Source: Chloroflexota bacterium (lineage in GTDB: Bacteria > Chloroflexota > Limnocylindria > Limnocylindrales > CSP1-4). From it: a stretch of 23,434 nucleotides of DNA. A model generated the notes under the pieces. It worked only from the letters and a program-made list of their open reading frames with translations, made no database searches and was not told where the DNA came from. Below, in pieces: positions 14,893 to 23,036 of the stretch; position 1 is the stretch's first letter, and every line of letters starts with the position of its first letter. The DNA is taken from NCBI GenBank assembly GCA_021812735.1, contig JAKAMV010000018.1, forward strand, positions 1 through 23,434, in the 5' to 3' direction. The position numbers and the translations under genes were made by a program.

Positions 14893-16179
14893 TTACGGTG
14901 CGACGAGCGTGATCGGGGCACGGGCGAGTCCCGAGAGGGCGTCGAACGGCCCACCGGGTTCTAGGTCCCAGACGAGCTGCGCCGGTCCCGGAGCCAGGCC
15001 CGCGGGCACGTCATAGGCCATGTCAAGCACGACCGTTTGGCCTGGGTCGATCTGCTGGCCGATCGCAGCGCAGTTGAGCAAGTACGATGACTCGACCTTC
15101 AGTGCAGCGCCGCCGACCACGAGGTGTTCACCGTAGGCTGGGCACGGGTCGAGCGACGCGGCGTGGCCGCCGGTGTTGGTCAGTCGAACCTGGAAGTGCA
15201 GCGTCTGCCCGATGACCGCTGTCGGCGGAAGGAGCAGCGTCGTGGATGCCGTCACTGGCTCGGGGGCGGGGGCTGGCTGCGGCGGGACCGCGACGAACGC
15301 AAAGCCCGCGAGCGTCGAGCGAAGCCCAGGCGTGTCGCAACGGGGCACCAGGGCGTACGCGACCGGGGCCGTGACGTGACCGGCGGCGCTGGAAAGCGTG
15401 ACGAGGAGCTCCAGGTGGCCACTGACCGGCGCGCCGCACCATTCGGACCAGGCCAGGAACGCCGCGGCCCGGTCGCCGGGGCGCAGCAAGACGGGGCCGG
15501 CCGGTGCGGTGAGGCCCGCGTCCGACGACCCGTGGGCGACATAGTCGATGGGGAGGATCCCCTGGCCGGACGACAGGATCTGCACGAGTGCGGGCGGGCC
15601 CTCGAGCCGGCACGGGACTGTCCCCACGTTGGTGACGGTCAGGGGGCCGACCATGTTACCGGTCGCGCCCTGCCAGATGGCGCTGCCATCTACCTGATCG
15701 GCTGCGCACGCCGGTGTGCCCGATGGGACCGGGATTGGCGTCGGGCTCGGTGGCTCCGGGGTGGGGGTTGCGTCGGTCCAGGGTACGACCTGCGCTGGCC
15801 CGATCGAGACACCGGGCGAGGCGGTGCCCCATGTCCCGGGGGCGGCGGCCGTCGATTCACCGGAGCCGGCGACCGTCGACCCGACGCCCCCCGAGCTGGC
15901 AAGCCCGGCGCCCCCGATCGTAAGGTCGGGCCGGAGGTGCAGTGCCGACCCGACCAGCAGCAACGCCCCGACCGCGACTGCGCCTGCCGCGACTGCGCCT
16001 GCCGCGACGAGCCCGGGCCAGCCGACCCGTCGGCGCGAAGACGTCGTCGCGCGGCGCAGCACTCCAGGCTCGATGCCGCCTCTCGTGTCGGGCCGCGGCA
16101 GTGGGCGTGGCGAATAGCGGGGCTCGTCGGGGGCTCTCCGCCGCAGGATCCGCTCGATCTCGTCGAGGTTCATCATCAT
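14893..16179 (-). CDS. Membrane protein with DUF4232-like exported region, probable anti-sigma factor or sensor
   Basis: The 428-residue protein starts with a short cytoplasmic segment (NLDEIERILRRRAPDEPRYS) and has one membrane helix at about residues 53-80 (a run of Ala, Gly, Val and Leu). A Pro/Thr/Ser-rich linker follows. The large exported part contains a DUF4232-like domain (CAADQVDGSAIWQG, then GPLTVTNVGTVPCRLEGPP, then LLRPGDRAAAFLAWSEWC with paired Cys) and a second Ig-like domain (HFQVRLTNTGGHAASLDPCP, then IDPGQTVVLDMAYDVPAG). Its start overlaps the stop of the sigma-factor gene (ATGA), the arrangement usual for a sigma/anti-sigma pair. No zinc-binding HxxxCxxC motif is visible, so it is not a standard zinc anti-sigma factor; the regulatory role is inferred from gene order. 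Three ATG codons are consecutive, and the third could be the true start. Confidence 0.75.
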   Translation of the reverse strand: MMMNLDEIERILRRRAPDEPRYSPRPLPRPDTRGGIEPGVLRRATTSSRRRVGWPGLVAAGAVAAGAVAVGALLLVGSALHLRPDLTIGGAGLASSGGVGSTVAGSGESTAAAPGTWGTASPGVSIGPAQVVPWTDATPTPEPPSPTPIPVPSGTPACAADQVDGSAIWQGATGNMVGPLTVTNVGTVPCRLEGPPALVQILSSGQGILPIDYVAHGSSDAGLTAPAGPVLLRPGDRAAAFLAWSEWCGAPVSGHLELLVTLSSAAGHVTAPVAYALVPRCDTPGLRSTLAGFAFVAVPPQPAPAPEPVTASTTLLLPPTAVIGQTLHFQVRLTNTGGHAASLDPCPAYGEHLVVGGAALKVESSYLLNCAAIGQQIDPGQTVVLDMAYDVPAGLAPGPAQLVWDLEPGGPFDALSGLARAPITLVAP

Positions 16180-16715
16180 CCCTCGTCTTCGGCCAACTGC
16201 CGCCGCAGCGTGGCCAGTCCAGTGGCCACGTGGGTCCGCGCAGCACCGGCGCTGATGCCCAGGATGGAGCCGATTTGCTCGTACGGCAGATCTCCCCGGT
16301 AGCGCAGGTACAACACGACGCGCTGGCGCACCGGCAGCCGGTCGACGGCCGACCAGACCGCCAGCTCGTCGGCGGCCACCTGCGGGTCGGACGGCCGATC
16401 ACGCCGGGCTCGCCCGAGCCGTTCGATCACGCCGTTCGCACGTCGGTGGAGTCGGTGCTCGTCCATCGCCAGCCGGTAGAGCACGCGAAACGCCCACGCG
16501 TCGGGCTGTTCCACGGCCTCACCGCGACGCAGCGCGCTCCACAGTCGGGTCAGCGTCTCCTGGACCGCGTCCGCGGCCAGCTCCTCGGAGAGCCCGAGCC
16601 GGCAGGCCAGCCCGAACAACGCCTGCCCGCAGCGCTCCTGGACATCAAGCACGGCTGCCGCGTGCGCCCCGGGCTCGGCCGCGAGCGCCCGATCCCGTGG
16701 CGCAAGGTCCTCCAT
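16176..16715 (-). CDS. ECF-type RNA polymerase sigma factor
   Basis: About 179 residues with sigma regions 2 and 4. Region 2 contains the helix around LGLSEELAADAVQETLTRLW, then DAWAFRVLYRLAMDEHR. Region 4 contains the helix-turn-helix LPVRQRVVLYLRYRGDLPYE followed by QIGSILGISAGAARTHVATG. Length and layout fit extracytoplasmic-function sigma factors. The ATG at 16713-16715 was preferred; a GTG three codons upstream (16724) is equally possible, as both have only a weak ribosome site. It is translationally coupled to the membrane protein downstream, which probably controls it. Its target genes are unknown; the closeness to phoU-pst does not by itself imply a phosphate role, as a probable terminator separates them. 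Confidence 0.9.
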   Translation of the reverse strand: MEDLAPRDRALAAEPGAHAAAVLDVQERCGQALFGLACRLGLSEELAADAVQETLTRLWSALRRGEAVEQPDAWAFRVLYRLAMDEHRLHRRANGVIERLGRARRDRPSDPQVAADELAVWSAVDRLPVRQRVVLYLRYRGDLPYEQIGSILGISAGAARTHVATGLATLRRQLAEDEG

Positions 16716-16742
16716 GTTGGTCACAGCCTACAGACGCGCGAA

Positions 16743-16809
16743 CGAGGGAAAACGCACAGGGCTGCGGGCTCGACGCCCACTCCGGGGCCGCACGGGGCGA
16801 GGGGCAGCC
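16743..16809 (-). terminator. Candidate terminator after phoU
   Basis: Read on the minus strand, an interrupted stem pairs GGCTGC (16804-16809) with GCAGCC (16760-16765) and CTCG (16798-16801) with CGAG (16769-16772), followed by CTGTGCGTTTTCCC with a short T-run. It begins at the phoU stop codon and would close the pst operon before the sigma-factor gene. Confidence 0.5.
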
Positions 16810-17498
16810 TAGTTCAAGTCCTCGACCACGCCCCCCGCGAGGAAGAGCACATCCTCCGCGATGTTCGTCACGCGGTCGCCGATCCGCTCCAGGTAGTGCG
16901 CGGCGAACAGGATGCGCGTGCCGCGGTCCACGTTCTCGGGATCGGCGCGCATCAGGTCGAGCACCACGTCGAAGCTCGCGTGGTAGAGGCGGTCCACCTC
17001 GTCATCGCGGGCAGCCACCGCACGCGCCCGCGCCTCGTCCACCTCGACGAGCGCGATGAGGACGTCGTGGACCATGCCAGCCACGAGCTCTCCCATGCGT
17101 GGCAGGAAGACGTAGCGACGCAAGGGTGGCTGCTGGGCGAGCTTGCGGACCTGCTTGGCGACGCTGCCGGCGTGGTCGCCCATCCGCTCGAGCTCGTGCG
17201 CCACACGATCGAGCGCAAGCAGGTAGCGCAGGTCGCGGGCGACCGGCTGCTGGGTGGCGATCGTCGTCGTGATCAGCTCGGAGACCTGCTCCTGGAGCTG
17301 GTTGATCCGCTGGTCGTCGGCGATGACCCGGGCGGCGAGCTCGCCGTCGTGCACCTGCATCGCCTGGGTCGCGGTGCGGATCGCCTCCTCGACGTAGGTG
17401 CCGATCTGGACGATCCCGGCCTGGATCTCGCTCAACTCCCGGTCGTAGGCTTCCCGATGCCCGTGCAGGATCGGGTGCGTCCGGATCGGTTCGGTCAC
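16809..17498 (-). CDS. phoU: Phosphate transport regulator PhoU
   Basis: The 229-residue, all-helical cytoplasmic protein has the two-fold PhoU repeat. Each half carries the metal-cluster motif: HELERMGDHAGSVAKQV in the first and YLERIGDRVTNIAEDV in the second. PhoU links the Pst transporter to the Pho sensor kinase and represses signalling when phosphate is sufficient. The GTG at 17496-17498 was chosen because GGGAGG lies 6 bases upstream, the length becomes standard, and the protein then starts in the family manner (HPILHGHREAYDRELSEIQA); the upstream extension in frame overlaps pstB and is Arg/Ser-rich. It follows pstB by 13 bases. Confidence 0.94.
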   Translation of the reverse strand: MTEPIRTHPILHGHREAYDRELSEIQAGIVQIGTYVEEAIRTATQAMQVHDGELAARVIADDQRINQLQEQVSELITTTIATQQPVARDLRYLLALDRVAHELERMGDHAGSVAKQVRKLAQQPPLRRYVFLPRMGELVAGMVHDVLIALVEVDEARARAVAARDDEVDRLYHASFDVVLDLMRADPENVDRGTRILFAAHYLERIGDRVTNIAEDVLFLAGGVVEDLN

Positions 17499-17511
17499 CG
17501 CTGCGCCTCCC

Positions 17512-18492
17512 TCATCCGAAGCGGCCCGAGATGTAGTCCTCGGTAAGCCGCCGCCGCGGGTTGGTGAAGATCTGCGCGGTCGGCCCTTCCTCGACGAGGT
17601 ACCCCGCACGGTCCTCGCCCACGGTCAGGAACGCCGTCCGATCGCTGACCCGGGCCGCCTGCTGCATGTTGTGCGTCACGATCACGATCGTGTAGCTCGT
17701 GCGGAGCGCGTCGATCAACTCCTCGATCCGGAGCGTCGACATCGGGTCGAGCGCCGACGCCGGCTCGTCCATCAGGATCACCTCTGGTTCGACGGCGATC
17801 GCCCGCGCGATACAGAGGCGCTGCTGCTGTCCGCCCGAGAGGGCCCCACCGGGCGCGTGCAGTTTGTCGTGCACCTCGTCCCAGAGCGCGGCGCGGCGCA
17901 AGCTCCGTTCTGCGACCTGCTCGAGGAGGGCCCGGTCGCGGATCCCGGCCAGCTTGAGGCCCGCCACGACGTTGTCGAAGATCGACATGGTGGGGAAGGG
18001 GTTGGGGCGCTGGAAGACCATGCCGATCCGCTGGCGGACGACGACCGGGTCGACGCCGGGAGCGTAGATCGGGTCCCCGTCGAGGCGCACCTGCCCCTCC
18101 ACCCGAGCCCCCGGGGTCACCTCGTGCATCCGGTTGAGGCAGCGGATCAGGGTCGACTTGCCGCAGCCGGAGGGGCCGATGATCGCGGTGACGGAATTGG
18201 GTCGCACCGAGAGGGTGATGTCGCGCAGCACGAGGTGCTGACCGTAGTACGCGTTGAGGTGCTCGATCTCGACCCCGACGGCGACGTGCTCGATGGTCAC
18301 TGCCGCGTGCTCGGCGACGGCGATGGTGCGGGCGTGCGACGAGCCGGCTTGCGCGATGGGCGCGGCCTGTGGAGCGGCCGGGGCCGCAGTGGCCGGCGGG
18401 TCCGCAGTGGGTACGCTCGCCGTCGGAGGGCCTCCGGCCGGCGGATCGGCGGCCGGCAGCGCGTTGCTCGTCTGTTCGGTCATCAGCGTCAT
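17512..18492 (-). CDS. pstB: Phosphate ABC transporter ATP-binding protein, with N-terminal extension
   Basis: The ATPase of the phosphate importer. The core starts at [19 protein letters not shown] and contains Walker [10 protein letters not shown], the Q-loop region [17 protein letters not shown], the signature [16 protein letters not shown], Walker [17 protein letters not shown] and the H-loop [10 protein letters not shown], and ends with the PstB-typical [19 protein letters not shown]. The core accounts for the usual ~250 residues. In front of it lie ~75 residues rich in Ala, Pro, Thr and Val with no recognisable domain. Possible starts are ATG at 18492 (used here), ATG at 18483 and GTG at 18507; no ATG or GTG with a good ribosome site was seen next to the core. 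It lies just after the pstA stop. Confidence 0.94.
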   Translation of the reverse strand: MTLMTEQTSNALPAADPPAGGPPTASVPTADPPATAAPAAPQAAPIAQAGSSHARTIAVAEHAAVTIEHVAVGVEIEHLNAYYGQHLVLRDITLSVRPNSVTAIIGPSGCGKSTLIRCLNRMHEVTPGARVEGQVRLDGDPIYAPGVDPVVVRQRIGMVFQRPNPFPTMSIFDNVVAGLKLAGIRDRALLEQVAERSLRRAALWDEVHDKLHAPGGALSGGQQQRLCIARAIAVEPEVILMDEPASALDPMSTLRIEELIDALRTSYTIVIVTHNMQQAARVSDRTAFLTVGEDRAGYLVEEGPTAQIFTNPRRRLTEDYISGRFG

Positions 18493-18515
18493 CAGTGTAC
18501 GCACCACCTGCGGGG

Positions 18516-19394
18516 TCAGCGGCCGGCGGGGCCGCGCCGGCGGAGTACGAAACGGGTCAGCAGCGAGAAGATCAGCACGAGGCCGACCAAGAGGAGCGAG
18601 GCGGCCCAGGCCTGCTGGTGCCAGGAGTCGTAGGGGCCGGTCGCGTAGACCCAGATGCGCAGCGGCAGCGCGTCCATCGGCTCGGTCAACGACGTGCTGA
18701 CGCGCTGGTTGCCGAGCGCCGTGAAGATGAGCGGCGCCGTCTCACCGGCGATCCGCGCCACGCCGAGCAGGATCCCGGTGACGATCCCACTCGCCGCGGC
18801 CGGGAGGACGACGCGCACGATCGTCTTCCAGGGCGGGATGCCGAGCGCGTAGGCCGCTTCGCGGACGGACCCTGGGACCAACCCCAGCATCTCGTCGGTC
18901 ACCCGGGCGACGATCGGCAGGATGATGACCGCCAGCGCGATGGCGCCTGCGATGGCGCTGAAGGTGCCCATGGGGACGACGACGAGGCCGTAGGCGAAGA
19001 GCCCCACGGCGATGGTAGGCACCCCCGCGAGCACGTCCACCAGGAAGCGGATCGCCGTCGCGCCGCGTGAACCGGCGTACTCGCGGATGTAGATGCCGGC
19101 CAGGACTGCCACGGGTGTGCCGAGCAGCGTTCCGAGGCCGACCATGACGAGTGTCCCGACCACGGCGGGCGCCACGCCGCCCCCAGGAAAGCCGGCGGGC
19201 ATGGGCGACTGGGTGAGCAGCGGCACGTTCAGCGCCGGCAGGCCCTGGATCAGCACGTAGGCGAAGACCAGGACGAGCGGGACCACCGCCACGACGACGG
19301 CCACGGCGAGCAGCGCGCCCATCACCCGGTCGGTCGCCCGGCGCCGCCGAATGTTCCGGCCGGGGATCCGCAGCGGGTCGACGGTCGCGCTCAT
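18516..19394 (-). CDS. pstA: Phosphate ABC transporter permease PstA
   Basis: About 292 residues, with six membrane helices expected. Marks of the family include [40 protein letters not shown] followed by [15 protein letters not shown], and the EAA-type loop [20 protein letters not shown] that contacts PstB, followed by [20 protein letters not shown]. The ATG at 19392-19394 has GGGAAG five bases upstream; a GTG five codons earlier (19409) is an alternative. It lies between pstC and pstB on the same strand. Confidence 0.94.
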   Translation of the reverse strand: MSATVDPLRIPGRNIRRRRATDRVMGALLAVAVVVAVVPLVLVFAYVLIQGLPALNVPLLTQSPMPAGFPGGGVAPAVVGTLVMVGLGTLLGTPVAVLAGIYIREYAGSRGATAIRFLVDVLAGVPTIAVGLFAYGLVVVPMGTFSAIAGAIALAVIILPIVARVTDEMLGLVPGSVREAAYALGIPPWKTIVRVVLPAAASGIVTGILLGVARIAGETAPLIFTALGNQRVSTSLTEPMDALPLRIWVYATGPYDSWHQQAWAASLLLVGLVLIFSLLTRFVLRRRGPAGR

Positions 19395-19452
19395 CGGCGC
19401 TTCCCGCACACGCCAGCAGGGCTCATCCCGCGCGTCCCGGCAGGCTGGCTGC

Positions 19453-20448
19453 TCATGCGAGGAGGCTGCGCGAGGTCGCGCTGTACGCGACCCGCCAGAC
19501 GAGCAGCCGCGCGACCGCGTTGATGAAGAGCGTGATGATCAGCAGGAGCAGCCCGATCTCGATCAACGAGCTGCGGTATAGATCGGTGGTCGCCTCGGTG
19601 AACTCGTTGGCGATGACGCTCGCCATCGTGTAGCCCTGGGCAAACAGCGATGGCGAGATCGTGGGGGCGTTGCCGATCACCATCGTCACCGCCATCGTCT
19701 CACCTACGCCGCGCGCCAGGCCGAGGATCCCCGCGCCGAGGATCCCACTGCGGGCGTAGGGCAGCACGCCGACGCGGATCATCTCCCAGCGGGTGGCCCC
19801 GATGGCCAGCGCCGCCTCGCGCTGGGAGTCCGGCACCGCGGCGATCACGTCGCGGGAGACCGCCGCGACCGTGGGCAGGACCATGATGGTCAACACCACG
19901 ATGGCGGCCATGTTGCCGATCCCGATCGGGTTGCCGCTGAAGAAGGGGAGCGCGCCGAGTCGGTCGTGGAGTGGCGCCTCCACGTACGCGCGGAGCCAGG
20001 GCGCGAGCACGAAGATGCCCCACAGGCCGTAGACCACGCTCGGGATCGCCGCCAGCATCTCGACCATGAACCCGATCGGGCGAGCCAGCCAGCCGGGCGC
20101 GAGCTCTACGAGGAAGAGCGCCACACCGACGCCGATCAGCGTGGCCAGCACCAGGGCGCTGGTCGCGGTCAGGATCGTCCCGTAGATGAAGGGCAGCGCC
20201 CCGAAGACGCTGTGCACCGGGTCCCAGGTGGTGCCCCACAGGAAGGCCACGCCGTTGTGGGCGATCCCGAGGAGCGACTCCTTCGCGATCACCAGCACGA
20301 GGCCGGCGATCACCGCGAGCACCGTCAGCGAGGCCAGGACGACCAGGCCTCGGAAGAGGCTCTCGCCGTGTCGCGGGCGATGCTCGGCGAGCAGCGTCCG
20401 GACACGGCGAGCCTCGGCGGGCAAGGCCGTCACGTGAGGTCCTGCCAC
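19453..20448 (-). CDS. pstC: Phosphate ABC transporter permease PstC
   Basis: The 331-residue partner of PstA has an N-terminal cytoplasmic segment of ~30 residues and then membrane helices from LVVLASLTVLAVIAGLVLVI onwards. Family marks are FLWGTTWDPVHSVFGALPFI, IGFMVEMLAAIPSVVYGLWG, the PstB-contacting loop REAALAIGATRWEMIRVGVL and GILGLARGVGETMAVTMVIG. The GTG at 20446-20448 has a weak ribosome site; a second GTG five codons later (20433) has AGGA six bases before it and is a reasonable alternative. It follows pstS by 45 bases with no clear terminator between. Confidence 0.94.
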   Translation of the reverse strand: MAGPHVTALPAEARRVRTLLAEHRPRHGESLFRGLVVLASLTVLAVIAGLVLVIAKESLLGIAHNGVAFLWGTTWDPVHSVFGALPFIYGTILTATSALVLATLIGVGVALFLVELAPGWLARPIGFMVEMLAAIPSVVYGLWGIFVLAPWLRAYVEAPLHDRLGALPFFSGNPIGIGNMAAIVVLTIMVLPTVAAVSRDVIAAVPDSQREAALAIGATRWEMIRVGVLPYARSGILGAGILGLARGVGETMAVTMVIGNAPTISPSLFAQGYTMASVIANEFTEATTDLYRSSLIEIGLLLLIITLFINAVARLLVWRVAYSATSRSLLA

Positions 20449-20493
20449 GGGCGAACGTTCATGCAGTGACGGATGATGGCACAGCGGCTGGCC

Positions 20494-21699
20494 TCACGGC
20501 AGGACCGGCTGTCCGCCCACCGTGACGCTCTTGAGTGCAGCCTCGACTTTGGTCACCAGGTCAGGGGCCATCGCCGAGTAGTCGACCTGCGCAGCGTAGG
20601 TCTGTCCGTTGTGGATCGCCCACCAGAGGAAGTCGACCATCGCCTTCACCTCAGTGGCCTTGCTCGCGGGGTAGTCCTTGTAGAGGAGCACCCACGTGCT
20701 GGCCCCGATCGGGTAGGCGTTGGGGTGCGAGGCGGGCGGGTTCACCACCAGGAAGCGCAGGTCGGCTGGGGCGTTGGCGACGGCCGCCGCAACCGCGTCG
20801 GTGGTGGAGGCGAGGGTGGGCTTCACGAAGGTTCCGGCGGCGTTCTTCACGAGCCCCACGGGCAGCTTGTTCTGCAGCGCGTACGAGAGCTCGACGTACC
20901 CGATCGCGCCGGGTGTCTGCTGGACCAGCGCCGTCACACCGGCACTGCCCTTGCCGCCCGCGCCGACTGGCCAGTTGACCGACAGTCCGGCCCCCACCTG
21001 GCTCTTCCAGGCCGCGCTCGTGTCGGCCAGAAAGCTCGTGAAGTTCATGGTCGTGCCCGAACCGTCGCTGCGGTGCACCACGGTGATGGGGAGGTCGGGC
21101 AGCGTCACGCCGGAGTTGTCAGCCGCGAGGGCCGGATCGTTCCACTTCGTGATCTTGCCGAGGTAGATGCCGGCGATGGTGTCCGGGCTGAAGCGCACCT
21201 CCCCGGTGAAGCCGGGCAGGTTGTAGGTCATGGCGGCCGCCCAGTGGATCATCGGGATGTTAAGCACCGGCACGCCGATCTGCTGTTCTTGTTGGTCGCT
21301 CAGGTAGATGTCGGAGGCGCCGAAGTCCACGGTCTTTGCCTGGAACTGGGCGATCCCGCCACCCGACCCGATCGCCTGGTAGTTCACCGCGACGCCGGGC
21401 GCAACCTGCTGCTGGTAGATCTCCGCCACGGCGCTGAGCCACGGGTAGATCGCGGTGGAGCCGGCGCCGGTCACCTGGGCCTTGTCGTCCTTGCCGATCG
21501 TGGTGGACGGCGAGACGTTGCTGTAGTCGGTGGTGGTCGCCGCACTGCTGCCAGCGCCAGCCGCACCGCCGGCGGTGGCCCCTGCGCCGCCCGAGGCCCC
21601 AGCCGCGGGCGCCTGGGTAGCGGCGGCGGAACATGCACCGAAGCCGAGCGCGGCCACCAGTGCCAGAGCGCCCCAGCGGGCGCGGATCTGTGTCGACAC
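20494..21699 (-). CDS. pstS: Phosphate-binding lipoprotein PstS
   Basis: The 401-residue solute-binding protein of the Pst importer. The signal peptide ALALVAALGFGAC ends in a somewhat weak lipobox, followed by an Ala/Gly/Thr-rich linker. The fold starts at VTGAGSTAIYPWLSAVAEIY, followed by VNYQAIGSGGGIAQFQAKTV and DFGASD; these and HRSDGSGTTMNFTSFL supply the usual phosphate ligands (Thr/Ser, Ser, Asp, Arg, Ser-Gly-Thr). The GTG start at 21697-21699 was chosen over a long in-frame extension because GAGGAGGAA lies 5 bases upstream and a signal peptide follows immediately. It is the first gene of the minus-strand operon pstS-pstC-pstA-pstB-phoU. Confidence 0.95.
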   Translation of the reverse strand: MSTQIRARWGALALVAALGFGACSAAATQAPAAGASGGAGATAGGAAGAGSSAATTTDYSNVSPSTTIGKDDKAQVTGAGSTAIYPWLSAVAEIYQQQVAPGVAVNYQAIGSGGGIAQFQAKTVDFGASDIYLSDQQEQQIGVPVLNIPMIHWAAAMTYNLPGFTGEVRFSPDTIAGIYLGKITKWNDPALAADNSGVTLPDLPITVVHRSDGSGTTMNFTSFLADTSAAWKSQVGAGLSVNWPVGAGGKGSAGVTALVQQTPGAIGYVELSYALQNKLPVGLVKNAAGTFVKPTLASTTDAVAAAVANAPADLRFLVVNPPASHPNAYPIGASTWVLLYKDYPASKATEVKAMVDFLWWAIHNGQTYAAQVDYSAMAPDLVTKVEAALKSVTVGGQPVLP

Positions 21700-21819
21700 T
21701 CCGTTCCTCCTCGAGGCCGCTCTCGCCCTGGCCGGGTCACGTGGCGCTGCGCGCCGACACCCGAACCGGTAGCGTGAGCCGACCGGTGGTCCTGATCGAT
21801 ACGCCGGCACTGTCGCGCG

Positions 21820-21863
21820 GATCGGTGAATCGCCCGTGCGGCCGGTGTAAGGCGACGGTAAAT
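21820..21863. promoter_or_regulatory. Candidate PHO-box-like direct repeats
   Basis: On the minus strand, 44 bases divide into four 11-base units: ATTTACCGTCG, CCTTACACCGG, CCGCACGGGCG and ATTCACCGATC. Units one and four share ATT(T/C)ACCG exactly 33 bases apart, and unit two has a TTACAC core shifted by one base. PhoB/PhoP-type regulators bind direct repeats with an 11-base period, with TTCACC-like cores in actinobacteria. The site lies in the divergent gap between pstS and the ppx-like gene, about 120 bases before pstS. The match is partial, so it remains a candidate. Confidence 0.4.
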
Positions 21864-21964
21864 TCGCGGTTCGAGCCACGCGGGCCTGGGCCATCGATGG
21901 CCGATGGCTCCCCCGCACCGCGCCCCGCCTCCTGATCTGCGACCATCCGCGGCGGGAGGTGGGG

Positions 21965-22960
21965 ATGCCGCATACACAGGCCGTCGAGATGGGGCGCACG
22001 GAACGGCGGACCAGGGGCGTAGGACGGATCAGGAGCGCCGGAGCGGCCGTCGCAGTCGGCAGCACCAGTGTCCACTTCACCGCTGCCGCGGTCACCGCCC
22101 GCGGGCTACGGCGCGTGGCCGACGAGAGCGTCCTGCTCGAGCTCGGGTCGGCGATGGACGTCCACGGCGACATTCCCGCGCCGACGGTCGCCGAGCTGAT
22201 CGCGACGCTGCAGCGTTTCGCGACCCTGGCCGCCGAGCTGGGGGTCGGCGACGTCACGTTCGTGGGGACCGAGCCGCTGCGCCGGGCGGCGAATGGGCAC
22301 GCGGTGGCCGCAGCCGTTCGCGCGGCGACCGGTCGGCCGCTGCACCTGCTCACGCACGAGGAGGAGGCGCTCCTCTCACTCTACGGGGTGCTGCGCGGCC
22401 GCCTGCCGGCGGTCGACACGCTCGTGGTGGACATCGGCGGCGGCTCGTCCGAGTACGTCCTGGCGCGTCGAGAAGGACCGCCGGCGATCCACGTCGTGCG
22501 CACCGGTGCGGCGCGGCTGACGGAGGCCGCCGTCCACCACGATCCGCCGACTCGCGACGAGTTCGACGCGCTGCGGGCCGAGGCGCGCCGTCGACTCGCC
22601 GCGGCCGCCGAGATGCACCCTCGGCGGGCGATCCTGGTCGGCGGAACGGCCACGAACCTGCTGCGCGTGGTGGCCGATGGGCGCGCACTTCGGACGCTGA
22701 GCCGCCGCCGGCTGGCGCTCGCGGTCGGTGCGCTGGAGCGGGAGTCGGCCGCCGCGCTGGCACAGCGGTGCGCGCTCCGGCCGCAGCGGGCCCGCATCCT
22801 GGCGGGGGGCGCGGCGCTCGTCGAGGCGTTTCTCGAGCGGTACGGGCTCTCGTCCGCGGCGGTCTCACAGGCGAGCATCCGCGAGGGGACGATCCTGGCG
22901 GTCGCACGAGCCGGCGATGCGTGGCGCGAGCGGCTGCCGGGGCTGGTCGCCGGCGGCTGA
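21965..22960 (+). CDS. Short Ppx/GppA-family protein with altered first phosphate motif
   Basis: A 331-residue actin-like-fold protein of the exopolyphosphatase/guanosine pentaphosphatase family, without the C-terminal HD-like domain of long forms. Recognisable parts are GTEPLRRAANG, HEEEALLSLYGV (with the family's catalytic Glu region), the intact second phosphate motif VVDIGGGSSEYVL, and ILVGGTATNLLRVV. The first motif, normally (I/V)D(I/L)GSNS, reads AVAVGSTSVHF here, so the Asp is Ala (about residue 30) and the Asn is Thr. This Asp normally helps bind metal or phosphate, so activity may be reduced or lost. The ATG at 21965 follows GGGAGG by 5 bases; a GTG at 21959 is an alternative. It is divergent from pstS and followed by a PhoB-type regulator, so a phosphate-starvation role is likely. 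Confidence 0.88.
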   Translation: MPHTQAVEMGRTERRTRGVGRIRSAGAAVAVGSTSVHFTAAAVTARGLRRVADESVLLELGSAMDVHGDIPAPTVAELIATLQRFATLAAELGVGDVTFVGTEPLRRAANGHAVAAAVRAATGRPLHLLTHEEEALLSLYGVLRGRLPAVDTLVVDIGGGSSEYVLARREGPPAIHVVRTGAARLTEAAVHHDPPTRDEFDALRAEARRRLAAAAEMHPRRAILVGGTATNLLRVVADGRALRTLSRRRLALAVGALERESAAALAQRCALRPQRARILAGGAALVEAFLERYGLSSAAVSQASIREGTILAVARAGDAWRERLPGLVAGG

Positions 22961-23036
22961 GACGACCCTGCCGGGTGCCCCGTCCAACCGTCGCTCCGGA
23001 TCTGTGCGCCGTGCGGCGCGCTACCATCGGGTCACC

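Noticed and set aside
21700..22353. Long N-terminal extension of PstS on the minus strand
   Set aside because: It runs antisense through the ppx-like gene; the GTG at 21699 has a strong ribosome site and is followed by a signal peptide.
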